From Pelagimonas sp. (GTDB taxonomy: Bacteria; Pseudomonadota; Alphaproteobacteria; Rhodobacterales; Rhodobacteraceae): DNA of 64,000 bases. The position numbers and the translations under genes were made by a program. Below, piece by piece: positions 17,525 to 25,216 of this stretch. The notes under the pieces were generated by a model that made no database searches, had not been told where the DNA came from, and was given only the letters and a program-made list of their open reading frames with translations. Where the stretch lies: assembly GCA_025210265.1 (NCBI GenBank), contig JAOASD010000017.1, positions 46,843-110,842 of the forward strand. The letters are read 5' to 3'. Position 1 is the stretch's first letter. Each line of letters starts with the position of its first letter.

Positions 17525-19159
17525 TCAGAAAGCACTGCCCCGCAGGCCCGCCCCAAGGGGGGAGGCCCACCAGGGGCGTGTGTCGGGTGTGTCATCATCA
17601 GCGCGACCAGGCGCAGGCACCGGCGTGTAACCAAACTCGTGAAGCTCGCTGTTCGCGGCGTACCAGGCCAGCGCGCCCGCAATGGCGCTGTCGCCATGGC
17701 GATACAGCCCATCCGTGCCCTGGAACCGGAAATCCTTGGGCACCCGGATAATGCCATCGACATATTGCAGCGCCTGGTGATCGCGCACGATGTCCTCATG
17801 CTTGGGCAAAAGGATGGTCTTGTCGCTGAACGCCTCGATGTAGGGCGGCATCTGCAGCTCGTACCATTCGCGCGAAAAAGATACCTCTTCGATGCGTGCG
17901 CCATATTTGAGCGCCGCCTGCTCGGCCAGATAGGCCCCGTTGCCGCCTCGGTCCATCGCGCCCTTACGAAAGCGCGGCACCCGATCAAGCAGCCACTGCA
18001 GAACCTCCCATTGCTGAACAAACGGGATGTTGCGCAGTTCCACGATCAGCTTGGTGCGCAGCCGCAGATCCTTGCCCTTTTCCAGAATAATGATGTCGGT
18101 GGCGTCACCGGTGCGCGCAAAATCCTCACCCATAAAATGATCAAGGTTCGGATCCAGCGCCTTCAACACCGGTTGAAGATGGGTTTGACACCAGTCTTCA
18201 ACGGCCTTTTTACGCTCGGCAGCCGAGAGGTTTTTGAACCCGTCATCCTTGCGCAGCACATGCACCGGAATGCCCTCGGCCATGCAGGCCTCGATCTGCA
18301 CACGGGTCAACGCCGCGCCTTCCAGGTCAGATGGGACAACGTCCAGCTCCTGCGCCATGGCTGCGGTGCGCGTCCCATAGGCCCCGCGAATAGTCTGTTC
18401 CCAATCGTCCTCGGCCTCCTGGCTCCACTCGGTGCCGCTCATAAGGCAAACCCGGCGGTAAAGCCCATTTCCGACCGCATCGCCGAAACTGTATTTGTGA
18501 ACCTTGTACTTATTCTTGCCAGCCCGTGCTTCGCGGATCAGCTCGTTGAACGGGTTCAACATGCCGTTATGGGTCGAGATGATCCGAACACTGCTGTTCC
18601 AGATCAAGACCGCATTCACAGCGTCGATCACCTCGCGCACATCTTTGTGGAATGCCGCCTCGTCAATCACCACGGTGCCCTGCAGGCCGCGAATATTGGC
18701 CGGGTTCGAGCTCAGTGCCTCAACGCGAAACCCCGAGGCAAAGCGCACGCGATAAGCCGAGATATGCTTGGTCGAGCCATCCGGCTGCTCATCCTCAAAC
18801 AGGAACTCTTCGATCTGGACGATTTCACCGGCAATCACCTTGGCAAAATGGGCGACATATCCAATCGCCTCGCGCCCCTTGTCCTTGGTATCCCCGATGT
18901 AAAAGCAGTTTTCGCCACCGGCGCTGCGACTTGCAGCGGCTTTCAGAGTGCAGCCCAGCATCTCTGCAAAGGTGATCCCGGTGCGTCGGCCTTTTTCGCA
19001 GATCTTGAGCGGGCTCTCATCCTCCAGCCAGAGCTTCTGGTGCTCCATCAGGATGCCATCCGCGAGCGGATCGAGATCCTCCGGCAGCTCAGAGCCGCGC
19101 GGCAATTCCGCCGGCAACTCCTCGGATTTGCGCGTCAGGATAGGGGCGGCGGCGACCAT
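17525..19159 (-). CDS. terminase large subunit (Mu gp28-like)
   Basis: This 544-residue packaging ATPase/nuclease has a Walker A-like CEKGRRTGIT (residues 54-63) without the usual lysine, a Walker B VVIDEAAF (163-170), a coupling motif around ISTHNGM, and a C-terminal nuclease region with GEDFARTGDATD. It powers headful packaging of phage and flanking host DNA in Mu-like phages. The ATG at 19159 forms a TGATG overlap with the DUF6527 stop; longer in-frame starts run into that gene. Confidence 0.93.
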   Translation of the reverse strand: MVAAAPILTRKSEELPAELPRGSELPEDLDPLADGILMEHQKLWLEDESPLKICEKGRRTGITFAEMLGCTLKAAASRSAGGENCFYIGDTKDKGREAIGYVAHFAKVIAGEIVQIEEFLFEDEQPDGSTKHISAYRVRFASGFRVEALSSNPANIRGLQGTVVIDEAAFHKDVREVIDAVNAVLIWNSSVRIISTHNGMLNPFNELIREARAGKNKYKVHKYSFGDAVGNGLYRRVCLMSGTEWSQEAEDDWEQTIRGAYGTRTAAMAQELDVVPSDLEGAALTRVQIEACMAEGIPVHVLRKDDGFKNLSAAERKKAVEDWCQTHLQPVLKALDPNLDHFMGEDFARTGDATDIIILEKGKDLRLRTKLIVELRNIPFVQQWEVLQWLLDRVPRFRKGAMDRGGNGAYLAEQAALKYGARIEEVSFSREWYELQMPPYIEAFSDKTILLPKHEDIVRDHQALQYVDGIIRVPKDFRFQGTDGLYRHGDSAIAGALAWYAANSELHEFGYTPVPAPGRADDDTPDTRPWWASPLGAGLRGSAF

Positions 19160-19464
19160 CAGCAGGCCTCCCAATACCCATTGCGCAGCCAACCATGCCA
19201 ACCGCAGGTGAGCTGACGCACAGAGGGCTTCAGGGTCGGTGACTGACGGTTTCCATCCCAGCACCAGGTCGCGTGATAGCTTCGCGGCTTGAATCCATCG
19301 CCAATTGTCAGGCGAGCCTGTGCACCGCAGCCGCAGGGGCAATAGAACCAGATGGACCCTTGCTCGCCGGCCGGGTTGTCGGGCATCCAGAAAGAGCCTG
19401 GGATTTGGTCGCGGCGAAACGCATCGCGATCCTGATAATAGATGGCGCGCACGGGGTCGGTCAT
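19159..19464 (-). CDS. DUF6527-like zinc-binding protein
   Basis: The 101-residue protein has a CPCGCG cluster (residues 42-47), a SPTLKPSV motif and a C-terminal CGWHGWLRNG...C pattern, the signature of the small DUF6527 family found in phages and prophages, likely a metal-binding fold. The start at 19464 has a perfect GGAGGT site and overlaps the stop of the preceding gene by ATGA. It lies between the terminase subunits, so a packaging role is possible but unproved. Confidence 0.7.
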   Translation of the reverse strand: MTDPVRAIYYQDRDAFRRDQIPGSFWMPDNPAGEQGSIWFYCPCGCGAQARLTIGDGFKPRSYHATWCWDGNRQSPTLKPSVRQLTCGWHGWLRNGYWEAC

Positions 19465-19664
19465 TTCACCTCCTTCAGGCGGATCAGGTAGGGAGAGCCG
19501 CGCCACCAGGCGATCTTGGCGTCGTCACCCAAATGAGTGCGGAACCGTTCGCGCCGCCCCAGCAACCAGGCGAGCGCAGCTTTCCGGCGCGGGCCTTTGC
19601 GCCAGTTCCAGTCGGCCACCAGCATCAGCGCATCTTGAACGGCCTCTGAGCGATCAGCGGTCAT
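19461..19664 (-). CDS. small basic phage protein (67 aa), duplicated in relic at 36.4 kb
   Basis: The 67-residue protein (MTADRSEAVQDALMLVADWN...) is basic, with a RKGPRRKAALAWL helix and a C-terminal IAWWRGSPYL segment. It overlaps the gp27-like stop and the DUF6527 start by 4 nt each. A near-identical copy sits in the relic at about 36341-36520, where the C-terminus is replaced by other sequence. No function is known. Confidence 0.65.
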   Translation of the reverse strand: MTADRSEAVQDALMLVADWNWRKGPRRKAALAWLLGRRERFRTHLGDDAKIAWWRGSPYLIRLKEVK

Positions 19665-20227
19665 GAGCGTAGCCCCAGCACGTTGCGGCGCAGGTTGGCG
19701 CTCATTTCCGCAGACAGGCCCGCCTCTTTGCTGGCCCCATCCAGAGCCTCCGCAATCTCGGCGTCCCGCGCCTCGCGCGCTTTCTTTTCGATCCGGGCGC
19801 GCTCATCAGCCAGGAGCTTTTCGCGGATACCGGACGAGCTCATGAGATCCTTGAGCATCCGTCCCAGCGACATCAGATCCTTGGGGTCCAGATGCCCGTC
19901 TTCTTCGCGCACATTGCGCATCATGTGGATCGCACTGGTGGCGATCATTTGCATCAACGCGCGGTGTAGGTCGCCCTCTTTTTCGACATCGAGGTCGGAT
20001 AGCACGAGGTCTGCAAACTCGAAGGCCTCGCGCTGATCTTTCAGCGCCTTGCTGAAATCGCCGACAGCACTTTTGCCGATGCGCAATTCCTGACCGGATT
20101 CCTCCAGCCGGAAATTCAATGCCTCGGTCACTTCGACAATGTCGGCAAACCCGCGATCGGACAGCTCTTCGGCCAGCCAGCGGCGCAGATCGTCGGGCAG
20201 GAGATCAAGTTTCTTAGGCGGCGGCAT
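19661..20227 (-). CDS. DUF3486 protein (Mu gp27-like, probable small terminase)
   Basis: The 188-residue helical protein has the gp27/DUF3486 pattern: an N-terminal DDLRRWLAEELSDRGFADI helix-turn-helix-like region, then long acidic and basic helices. It precedes the large terminase, the usual location of the DNA-recognition small subunit. Its last 38 codons are copied in the 36.5 kb relic. Confidence 0.88.
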   Translation of the reverse strand: MPPPKKLDLLPDDLRRWLAEELSDRGFADIVEVTEALNFRLEESGQELRIGKSAVGDFSKALKDQREAFEFADLVLSDLDVEKEGDLHRALMQMIATSAIHMMRNVREEDGHLDPKDLMSLGRMLKDLMSSSGIREKLLADERARIEKKAREARDAEIAEALDGASKEAGLSAEMSANLRRNVLGLRS

Positions 20228-20230
20228 GGG

Positions 20231-20527
20231 TCAGATCCCCGGCCGGGGGCGTTGGATCTTGGGATGGGTGGTGATGCCACGGGCGATTTCCGCGCCTTTC
20301 ACTGTCGCAGTGACTACAAGAAACCCTTTCAGGTTCTCGACCTCGACCAAGCCTTGCTCGGCCAGCCAGGTCACCTCGGTCTCAACCTGGTCACGGGTGT
20401 AGCTGATGCCAAACCGGGGCAGCAGATCGGCCATGATCGACACGTTCGACGTGTATTTCGGGGCGTCTTCCAGCATCCGCAAAATGGCAAGCCGCGCGTG
20501 CTGCTGCAGTTCTTCTTTGTAGGCCAT
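20231..20527 (-). CDS. Mu gp26-like winged-helix protein
   Basis: The 98-residue protein (MAYKEELQQHARLAILRMLE...) has an ArsR-like winged helix-turn-helix (YTRDQVETEVTWLAEQGLVEVE). It is the Mu gp26-type gene found between the gp25- and gp27-like genes in transposable phages. A DNA-binding role is likely from fold type. Confidence 0.8.
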   Translation of the reverse strand: MAYKEELQQHARLAILRMLEDAPKYTSNVSIMADLLPRFGISYTRDQVETEVTWLAEQGLVEVENLKGFLVVTATVKGAEIARGITTHPKIQRPRPGI

Positions 20528-20530
20528 GGG

Positions 20531-20887
20531 TCAGTTCCTGCCGTTCAACAGATGGTCTTCGTGACGTGTGACGATGGTTTCGAGCCGCTGCATGATCTGC
20601 GCGTTGCCCTCCATGACCGCCTCCATACGGCCCATGGTTCCGGCGATATTGCTCATGGAGAGCTCGATCTTGTGGATGTCTTCGCGCGACGGGAGGCCCT
20701 GGACGGTCTGTTCCAGCGCATGGAGCCGGAGCTCGTGGCGGTCCATCCGATCAGATCCTGCCTTGAACCGCTCATCGACCTTGGCGCGGCGGGTCGCGAA
20801 AAAGGTGTAAACAGCAGTGGCAATCGCCAGGAGAAATCCGGCAACCGAAGCCAGATCTTTCAGTGTGGTCAGCAGATCTTGGATCAC
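20531..20887 (-). CDS. DUF2730 (Mu gp25-like) membrane-anchored coiled-coil protein
   Basis: The 118-residue protein has an N-terminal membrane segment (ASVAGFLLAIATAVYTFFA, about residues 13-31) followed by a long coiled coil rich in Glu, Arg and Met. This is the DUF2730/gp25 architecture of Mu-like phages and is spanin-like in topology. It sits after the holin, so a part in lysis is plausible. Confidence 0.8.
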   Translation of the reverse strand: MIQDLLTTLKDLASVAGFLLAIATAVYTFFATRRAKVDERFKAGSDRMDRHELRLHALEQTVQGLPSREDIHKIELSMSNIAGTMGRMEAVMEGNAQIMQRLETIVTRHEDHLLNGRN

Positions 20888-21450
20888 AGCCCATCCTTTC
20901 GGCGTTTTGCGAGGAAGTCCTGAAGCGCAGGATTGTTATCGCGGGCTAAACCACTCTGGTGGGGCTCAGCCACTTCTTGGTCGCCCTGCGCGCGGATCTG
21001 GCCGATGTTGTCCAGGACGCCGGGAACTGACGCGGCCATTGTCGCTGCGATCTGGCGTTGGAACTCCTGCCCTTTCGCCTGGTGGCGCGCGCCAAAGTAA
21101 AAACTGACGATCGCTCCCAGAAGCCACCAAAGCGGCTCTGGCACCAGGGCGATCCCAGCCATACGTTCAGCAAACCAGATCGGGTCTTTCATAGCGGCGA
21201 CGAACAGGCCCAAAGTGCCGAGCGCCATGGCCGGGCGCGGCACACGGTTCAGAGCATCCATCAGTCGGTCAAAACGCCCGCGTTTCACCACGCGAAACTC
21301 CTGGCCAAACTGCTGCAGCGCCGCACCACGCAGAGTGGTCGCGCGCTGCGCATCGGCTTCGGCATTGACCCGGAACACTTCGGCAGTTTCGGCAACCACA
21401 TTGCGGCTGCCCCCAAACAGCGAGCTGAACAGAACGTCGATCACCCCCAT
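20884..21450 (-). CDS. phage holin family protein (GTA-type)
   Basis: The 188-residue protein begins MGVIDVLFSSLFGGSRNVV and has two hydrophobic segments (PAMALGTLGLFVAAM and PLWWLLGAIVSFYFGARHQ), matching the 3TM/GTA-type holin family of Rhodobacterales phages. It would permeabilise the inner membrane for endolysin release. It overlaps the endolysin stop by 10 nt and the gp25-like gene by 4 nt. The start at 21450 is preferred because the upstream extension is an Arg-rich overlap. Confidence 0.75.
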   Translation of the reverse strand: MGVIDVLFSSLFGGSRNVVAETAEVFRVNAEADAQRATTLRGAALQQFGQEFRVVKRGRFDRLMDALNRVPRPAMALGTLGLFVAAMKDPIWFAERMAGIALVPEPLWWLLGAIVSFYFGARHQAKGQEFQRQIAATMAASVPGVLDNIGQIRAQGDQEVAEPHQSGLARDNNPALQDFLAKRRKDGL

Positions 21451-22061
21451 GCCGCCACCCGCTTTTTGAACTCGGCGTCGGTCATGTGGTATTTGGGGGA
21501 AATGAACTCTTCGGCGCGTTTGATCCACCCGCCTTTGCCCCCGGCCCGTGTGCGCGCGTATTTGCGGCTGCGGGGCCGACGGTCCGCGACGCTGAAGTAA
21601 TAGCTGCGCCGCGCGACCCCATAGATGTCGACCAGAGCCTCTCCCGCTTCGGCAAAAGCACGGCTCGTCGCGCCGATTGTTTGCGGCCCCAAAGCGCCAT
21701 CAACAATGACCTCATACCCGAGGTCGCCCAGAACCATCTGCAGGATGCGAATGGCATTCGCGCCCGCATTGACCTGCATATCAAACACCGTGGCCTGCAT
21801 CGGGGCGGGCAGCTCATCGATGCGGGGGCCGTAGAAATAGCGATCCAGGAAGATCTGTTCCGCGTGCTCGGGTGTCAGCGCGCGCACGTCAAACTTGTCG
21901 ATATCCCCGTCACCGTCCAGATCGCCCCAGGGGATGTTCCGCAGCGTGTGGATCGTGACGCCATATTTGGTCGCGCCGCCCGGATCGTCGGGGTCATTCA
22001 CATAGCCGCCTTCGCGCTCGATGATGGCGCGTACGATCTGTTCAATTCGAGGGTCAGGCAT
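21441..22061 (-). CDS. GH108 peptidoglycan endolysin with EF-hand-type insertion
   Basis: The 206-residue enzyme has the GH108 signature around its catalytic Glu17 (IIEREGGYVNDP, then DPGGATKYGVT) and a C-terminal peptidoglycan-binding-like region. Residues 47-58 (DLDGDGDIDKFD) are a textbook 12-residue EF-hand loop, suggesting calcium binding. It cleaves the glycan backbone at lysis, with the holin as neighbour. AGGAG upstream of the ATG supports the start. It is the first late gene after the Mor/C-like activator. Confidence 0.93.
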   Translation of the reverse strand: MPDPRIEQIVRAIIEREGGYVNDPDDPGGATKYGVTIHTLRNIPWGDLDGDGDIDKFDVRALTPEHAEQIFLDRYFYGPRIDELPAPMQATVFDMQVNAGANAIRILQMVLGDLGYEVIVDGALGPQTIGATSRAFAEAGEALVDIYGVARRSYYFSVADRRPRSRKYARTRAGGKGGWIKRAEEFISPKYHMTDAEFKKRVAAWG

Positions 22062-22139
22062 GGGATCAGCTCCTAGATTGAGCCGAAAATGCCCCGTTCA
22101 ATGGGTCTTAAAACATGGATAACGATTTGCGCGCGCGGC
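22062..22139 (-). promoter_or_regulatory. probable late promoter region upstream of lysis genes
   Basis: This 78-nt gap between the Mor/C-like activator and the endolysin is one of the few gaps in the minus-strand gene array. It is A/T-rich on the activator side (TTATCCATGTTTTAAG on the minus strand) and includes the endolysin ribosome site (AGGAG). In Mu, C protein activates a late promoter just before lys. No reliable -35 is visible, as expected of an activator-dependent promoter. The call is inferred from position. Confidence 0.4.
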
Positions 22140-22544
22140 TCAGAACAGGCTCAATTGCCCATCGTCCTGGTCGCTCTCAACTGGCGCGGCCGAGCCCTTT
22201 GGGCAGAGCTTCAAATTCTTGCGCACCTGGACGTCAGACAGGTGAACGCGGCGGCAGATTTCGTAGACCGTGCAGCCTTCGGCCTTGAGGGCGTGGATCA
22301 ACCAGGTTCGCGCGGTCGGGATACGCTGGTTGTTGGACTTCATACGGGCGCCCAGGGCTTTCAACCGTTCCGGCCCCACCATGGCCTCAGCCTCGCTTTT
22401 GCCCTTTGGATCGTTCGGGAAATAGATGGAAGGCCCGCCAAACTTCAGCAGGAACCGGACGGCCAGCGCCGCCCCCAACTCTTCGACATAAGGGGTGAGG
22501 TGCGCCGGATGTGCCGGATAGGAGATTTCCGGCAGATCTGTCAT
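22140..22544 (-). CDS. Mor/C-type middle or late transcription activator
   Basis: The 134-residue protein matches Mor-family activators: a dimerisation segment LAVRFLLKFGGPSIYFPN and a C-terminal helix-turn-helix (CTVYEICRRVHLSDVQVRKN). It lies between GemA and the lysis genes, as mor and C do in Mu, and probably switches on the late operon starting with the endolysin. Only one such gene is present, so it may combine the Mor and C roles. It overlaps the upstream gene by ATGA. Confidence 0.85.
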   Translation of the reverse strand: MTDLPEISYPAHPAHLTPYVEELGAALAVRFLLKFGGPSIYFPNDPKGKSEAEAMVGPERLKALGARMKSNNQRIPTARTWLIHALKAEGCTVYEICRRVHLSDVQVRKNLKLCPKGSAAPVESDQDDGQLSLF

Positions 22545-22795
22545 TTTGATTTACCAGAAGGATAGTGGCCCCGGCGCGGTGCGTTTTGAGAGAATATGGT
22601 CACGACCCGGCCATCTCTGATGACGCAGCGAATGCCATCGAAACACACTGCGCTCGGCCCCTCAAGGCCGGTACCTAAGATGGTGTTGACCCGTTTTTTC
22701 AGCCGTTTGCGCAATACCTCAACGTCGATCCCCTCGACACACTCAAGGTAGCGCAGCAAGGCGTGATCAGTGATATGAACCTTGATATCGCTCAT
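22541..22795 (-). CDS. small phage protein of unknown function
   Basis: The 84-residue basic protein (MSDIKVHITDHALLRYLECVE...) has an N-terminal helix resembling the HALLRY segment seen in small toxin-like or RelE/BrnT-adjacent folds, then a beta-rich C-terminus (AVCFDGIRCVIRDGRVVTIF). It is coupled by ATGA overlaps to GemA and Mor/C. A RelE-like nuclease fold is a speculation from the ITDHALLRY and DGRVVTIF pattern. Confidence 0.6.
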   Translation of the reverse strand: MSDIKVHITDHALLRYLECVEGIDVEVLRKRLKKRVNTILGTGLEGPSAVCFDGIRCVIRDGRVVTIFSQNAPRRGHYPSGKSK

Positions 22796-23247
22796 CGCTT
22801 GCCGATCCTCTGCCAGTCAAAGTCAATATTCGCGCGACGCCCCCAGCTCATGAGAGCCTGCAGAACCGCATCGATCTGTTCGGCATCACGCAGTTGATCC
22901 ACGTCAGCTGGCACCGCGCCCCAGGTCTCAGAGAACCGTTTGCGAATGAAGGCATTCAGCCCGGCGCGGGTCGGATCGTTCAGCTGACCTGCTTGACCGA
23001 GCTTGCTCCAAAGCACATGCACCAGGCGCAGATCCGGGCGGGGCGCGGGCTTATAGCCTTTGCGTCGCGTCTGTTTTCCGGTGCCAGCCTCTTTCAGGCG
23101 GTTGACCACTAACTGCAGTTCCGGCGCGCTCATTTCTGTCAGAGAGCTTTTGCCGGTCACGCTTTTCTGCAGGTCACGCCGGGCGTCACTGTCCAGACCA
23201 AGTTCACGGCACGCGGCGAAGATCTGTCGGCGAAGGGCATCGTTCAT
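22792..23247 (-). CDS. gemA: GemA-like protein (gp16, DUF1018)
   Basis: The 151-residue protein (MNDALRRQIFAACRELG...) has the DUF1018/gp16 signature: RQIFAACRELGLDSDARRDLQ, a central basic linker (KQTRRKGYKPAPRPD) and the C-terminal INAF-type segment GLNAFIRKRF. GemA of Mu modulates host gene expression and DNA topology. It precedes the Mor/C-like gene exactly as in Mu. The ATG at 23247 has GGGTG upstream and overlaps the preceding stop (ATGA). Confidence 0.85.
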   Translation of the reverse strand: MNDALRRQIFAACRELGLDSDARRDLQKSVTGKSSLTEMSAPELQLVVNRLKEAGTGKQTRRKGYKPAPRPDLRLVHVLWSKLGQAGQLNDPTRAGLNAFIRKRFSETWGAVPADVDQLRDAEQIDAVLQALMSWGRRANIDFDWQRIGKR

Positions 23248-23519
23248 TGATACACCCACCCGATCAAAGCGACACAGCAAATTGGAAAAGCCGCTGCAAC
23301 CGCCACAATCAAAGCCGTGACCAAGATCTCCATCGGGCGACCCTCCCGTTCCTGGGCCTCCCAATACGCCTCCCAGCTTCCATATTCCTCGAATGCAAAA
23401 AACATGCCGGCATCAGGATGTGGATCTTTGGGGGGAAGCGGCGCTGACGTCTGCGGATCGACAGGCAAAGCGTTGTCGTCACGATATTCGAAGCTGATGT
23501 TTTCGCCTACGTTATTCAT
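23244..23519 (-). CDS. small early protein with C-terminal membrane segment
   Basis: The 91-residue protein (MNNVGENISFEYRDDNALP...) has a Pro/Asp-rich soluble N-terminus and a C-terminal transmembrane helix (ILVTALIVAVAAAFPICCVALIGWVY). A tail-anchored topology is likely. GGAGG five bases before the ATG at 23519 fixes the start. Function unknown. Confidence 0.65.
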   Translation of the reverse strand: MNNVGENISFEYRDDNALPVDPQTSAPLPPKDPHPDAGMFFAFEEYGSWEAYWEAQEREGRPMEILVTALIVAVAAAFPICCVALIGWVYQ

Positions 23520-23721
23520 CGCCACCTCCTTTGGTCGGTTTCAAATCGAAACCAACCGTAGTCTTTGATCGAGAACCGGGTGCTTGCTGCGCGGAAAGCT
23601 CGTCAAAATCCGAAGCGAGCTGGGACGCGTGATCGTATTCGACCGACACATGCAACCGGTGTTTTCCATCGTGGAGCACAGCTTCGAGCCCATAGATGCG
23701 CCCCTGCTTAAACAGCTTCAT
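23512..23721 (-). CDS. small early phage protein
   Basis: The 69-residue protein (MKLFKQGRIYGLEAVLHDGK...) is predicted beta-rich at the N-terminus with an Asp/Glu-rich middle. Its start overlaps the upstream coiled-coil gene by 14 nt and its stop overlaps the next gene by 8 nt. No family is recognised. Confidence 0.6.
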   Translation of the reverse strand: MKLFKQGRIYGLEAVLHDGKHRLHVSVEYDHASQLASDFDELSAQQAPGSRSKTTVGFDLKPTKGGGDE

Positions 23722-23983
23722 CGCGATCACCGGATTTAGGCAGGGCAAGCCGCTTTTGGTTCTCAATCGCGCGCTTTTTCTCGGCCTTGGCCTCTTCGGC
23801 TTCGCGCTTGGCCTGCTCGGCTGCAGCGGCCCGTTCTTCATTGTGGCGGGCCAGCGAGGCGACCTCATATGCCATTTCAGAGGCGTCAGTGAGCTCGATC
23901 TCGACTTTCAGAACATGCTTCTTTGAGCGCGCATTCGAGCTGGTGCTATGGCTTTTGACGTAGGCGGAATGAGGGAGAAACAT
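23708..23983 (-). CDS. small coiled-coil early phage protein
   Basis: The 91-residue protein has a basic N-terminus and a strongly charged helix from about residue 33 to 85 (ASEMAYEVASLARHNEER... with Glu/Lys/Ala repeats), a likely coiled coil. GAGG before the ATG supports it. It lies downstream of gam after a 68-nt gap. Function unknown. Confidence 0.6.
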   Translation of the reverse strand: MFLPHSAYVKSHSTSSNARSKKHVLKVEIELTDASEMAYEVASLARHNEERAAAAEQAKREAEEAKAEKKRAIENQKRLALPKSGDRDEAV

Positions 23984-24010
23984 GGTATTTCCTCAGGAAA
24001 ATGGCGTAGG

Positions 24011-24043
24011 GCCGATCACACCGTGCTTGGACGCGTGATCGGC
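24011..24043. repeat. inverted repeat downstream of gam
   Basis: GCCGATCA and TGATCGGC are perfect 8-bp arms around a 17-nt spacer in the 68-nt gap between gam and the next gene. There is no U-run, so it may be an operator or an mRNA hairpin. Confidence 0.4.
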
Positions 24044-24051
24044 AAACGCTC

Positions 24052-24582
24052 TTAGGCCTTGGATGACAAATCAGTTTCGAAAGGCTCGACGAGGAAGTCC
24101 TCGCCATCCGATCCAATGCTTACCCCTTGGATCGTTCCAGCGGTTCCGCGATCATCAAGCATTGCCTCTTTGTTGATGTCTTCCTTGGTGCGAAGGAACT
24201 TCTCGCCCAGACCCGCAGATTTGATCGCAGAAATCACATTGTCCTTTCCACGGATCGTCACTTTCGCAGGACGCAGACGCCAAGAGATTTCCCCGGTAGA
24301 GAACCTGTGGAATTTAACCCTACCGCCCTGTGTCAGTCGCTCTCGATTGACCTGAGCATACATCCGCAGCCCCTCAATCTGCCCAGCGACGCGTTCACGC
24401 AGCGGGGCAACACGCTCACCAAACGATAGCTGCAACTCTGCGATTGCATCATTCAGCTCGGTTTCAATCCGGGTGATTTCTCGATTTGCATCACCGATTT
24501 CACGGATCGTTTCCCGAGCCTCGCTGTCGTCCTGCGGGACCGGGAAATTCACACCAGAGGTTTTCACTTTCTTAGCAGCCAT
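24052..24582 (-). CDS. gam: host-nuclease inhibitor Gam
   Basis: The 176-residue protein is a Mu Gam homologue: an N-terminal helical segment (REIGDANREITRIETELNDA) forms the long antiparallel helices of the Ku-like dimer, and the core includes GEISWRLRPAKVTIRG. Gam binds double-stranded DNA ends and protects them from exonuclease. Size and position in the early operon agree with Mu. Confidence 0.93.
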   Translation of the reverse strand: MAAKKVKTSGVNFPVPQDDSEARETIREIGDANREITRIETELNDAIAELQLSFGERVAPLRERVAGQIEGLRMYAQVNRERLTQGGRVKFHRFSTGEISWRLRPAKVTIRGKDNVISAIKSAGLGEKFLRTKEDINKEAMLDDRGTAGTIQGVSIGSDGEDFLVEPFETDLSSKA

Positions 24583-24667
24583 TCTGCTCTTCCTTATGTC
24601 TGGAACTGTTGAACACGGGATCCGCCGTGCCGGTGGTTGGGGATGGCAATTTTTCCACTTGTTTCAT
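24572..24667 (-). CDS. 31-aa small gene overlapping gam start
   Basis: A 31-codon ORF (MKQVEKLPSPTTGTADPVFN...) has GGAGG six bases before its ATG, overlaps the stop of the preceding gene by ATGA and runs 11 nt into gam in another frame. These coupling features match the rest of the operon and suggest it is translated, perhaps mainly to carry ribosomes to gam. Its product has no recognisable fold. Confidence 0.5.
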   Translation of the reverse strand: MKQVEKLPSPTTGTADPVFNSSRHKEEQNGC

Positions 24668-25023
24668 CTTGCCCTCCACCGTTCCCAAAAGAGTTGGGTT
24701 GGGACGCAAAACACCCCGTACACGCGCTCAGCCCAAGCTGGCATGACGAGGCCAGCTGGAGGGCTTAGATCCGCGCCGGATCTACACGCCCAGTTGAAGA
24801 AGTGGCCGTGCGCCGAGAACCTTCCGCACGGGGTGAAAACCATTCTTCGAGAGGTCGGGTGGGTGAGAGCGACGTAGAAGCCCAAGCCCGTGATCCAGTA
24901 GAGCGCGAAAACGTATCTGCATATGAGTGTGGTGCCTCGGCGCCCATTGCGGTCGATTTTGCGGATCGCAGAGCCGCTCAGAGCCAGCATTTCCTGCGCT
25001 GTCATTTGCACGGGCTCAGTCAT
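24664..25023 (-). CDS. early phage protein of unknown function
   Basis: The 119-residue protein (MTEPVQMTAQEMLALSGSAI...) has a hydrophobic central stretch (YVFALYWITGLGFYVALTH) and a Trp-rich C-terminus. It overlaps the upstream small membrane gene by 8 nt. The ATG at 25023 is chosen because an upstream alternative lies deep within that gene. No family recognised. Confidence 0.55.
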   Translation of the reverse strand: MTEPVQMTAQEMLALSGSAIRKIDRNGRRGTTLICRYVFALYWITGLGFYVALTHPTSRRMVFTPCGRFSAHGHFFNWACRSGADLSPPAGLVMPAWAERVYGVFCVPTQLFWERWRAR

Positions 25024-25216
25024 TGGCCCGCCAATCTCTGATCGCCGCAGGCAGATCAAAAAGCACCACTGCGGCTAGGTAGACCCACGAGACATCTGGA
25101 ATTCTGTTCAAATCCAGTCCCAACAGCCAATGGTGGGGCACGCTAACACCCCAGGTCGTGATCAAAATGGTGCTGATCCGTTTCAACCGCGTTTTCGTCC
25201 AATCGAGCAGTTTCAC
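25016..25216 (-). CDS. small membrane protein, early region
   Basis: The 66-residue protein starts at GTG with GGAGG seven bases upstream and overlaps the preceding stop (GTGA). A basic N-terminus (KLLDWTKTRLKRIS) is followed by hydrophobic segments (TILITTWGVSV and WVYLAAVVLFDLPAAI). Function unknown. Confidence 0.6.
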   Translation of the reverse strand: MKLLDWTKTRLKRISTILITTWGVSVPHHWLLGLDLNRIPDVSWVYLAAVVLFDLPAAIRDWRAND

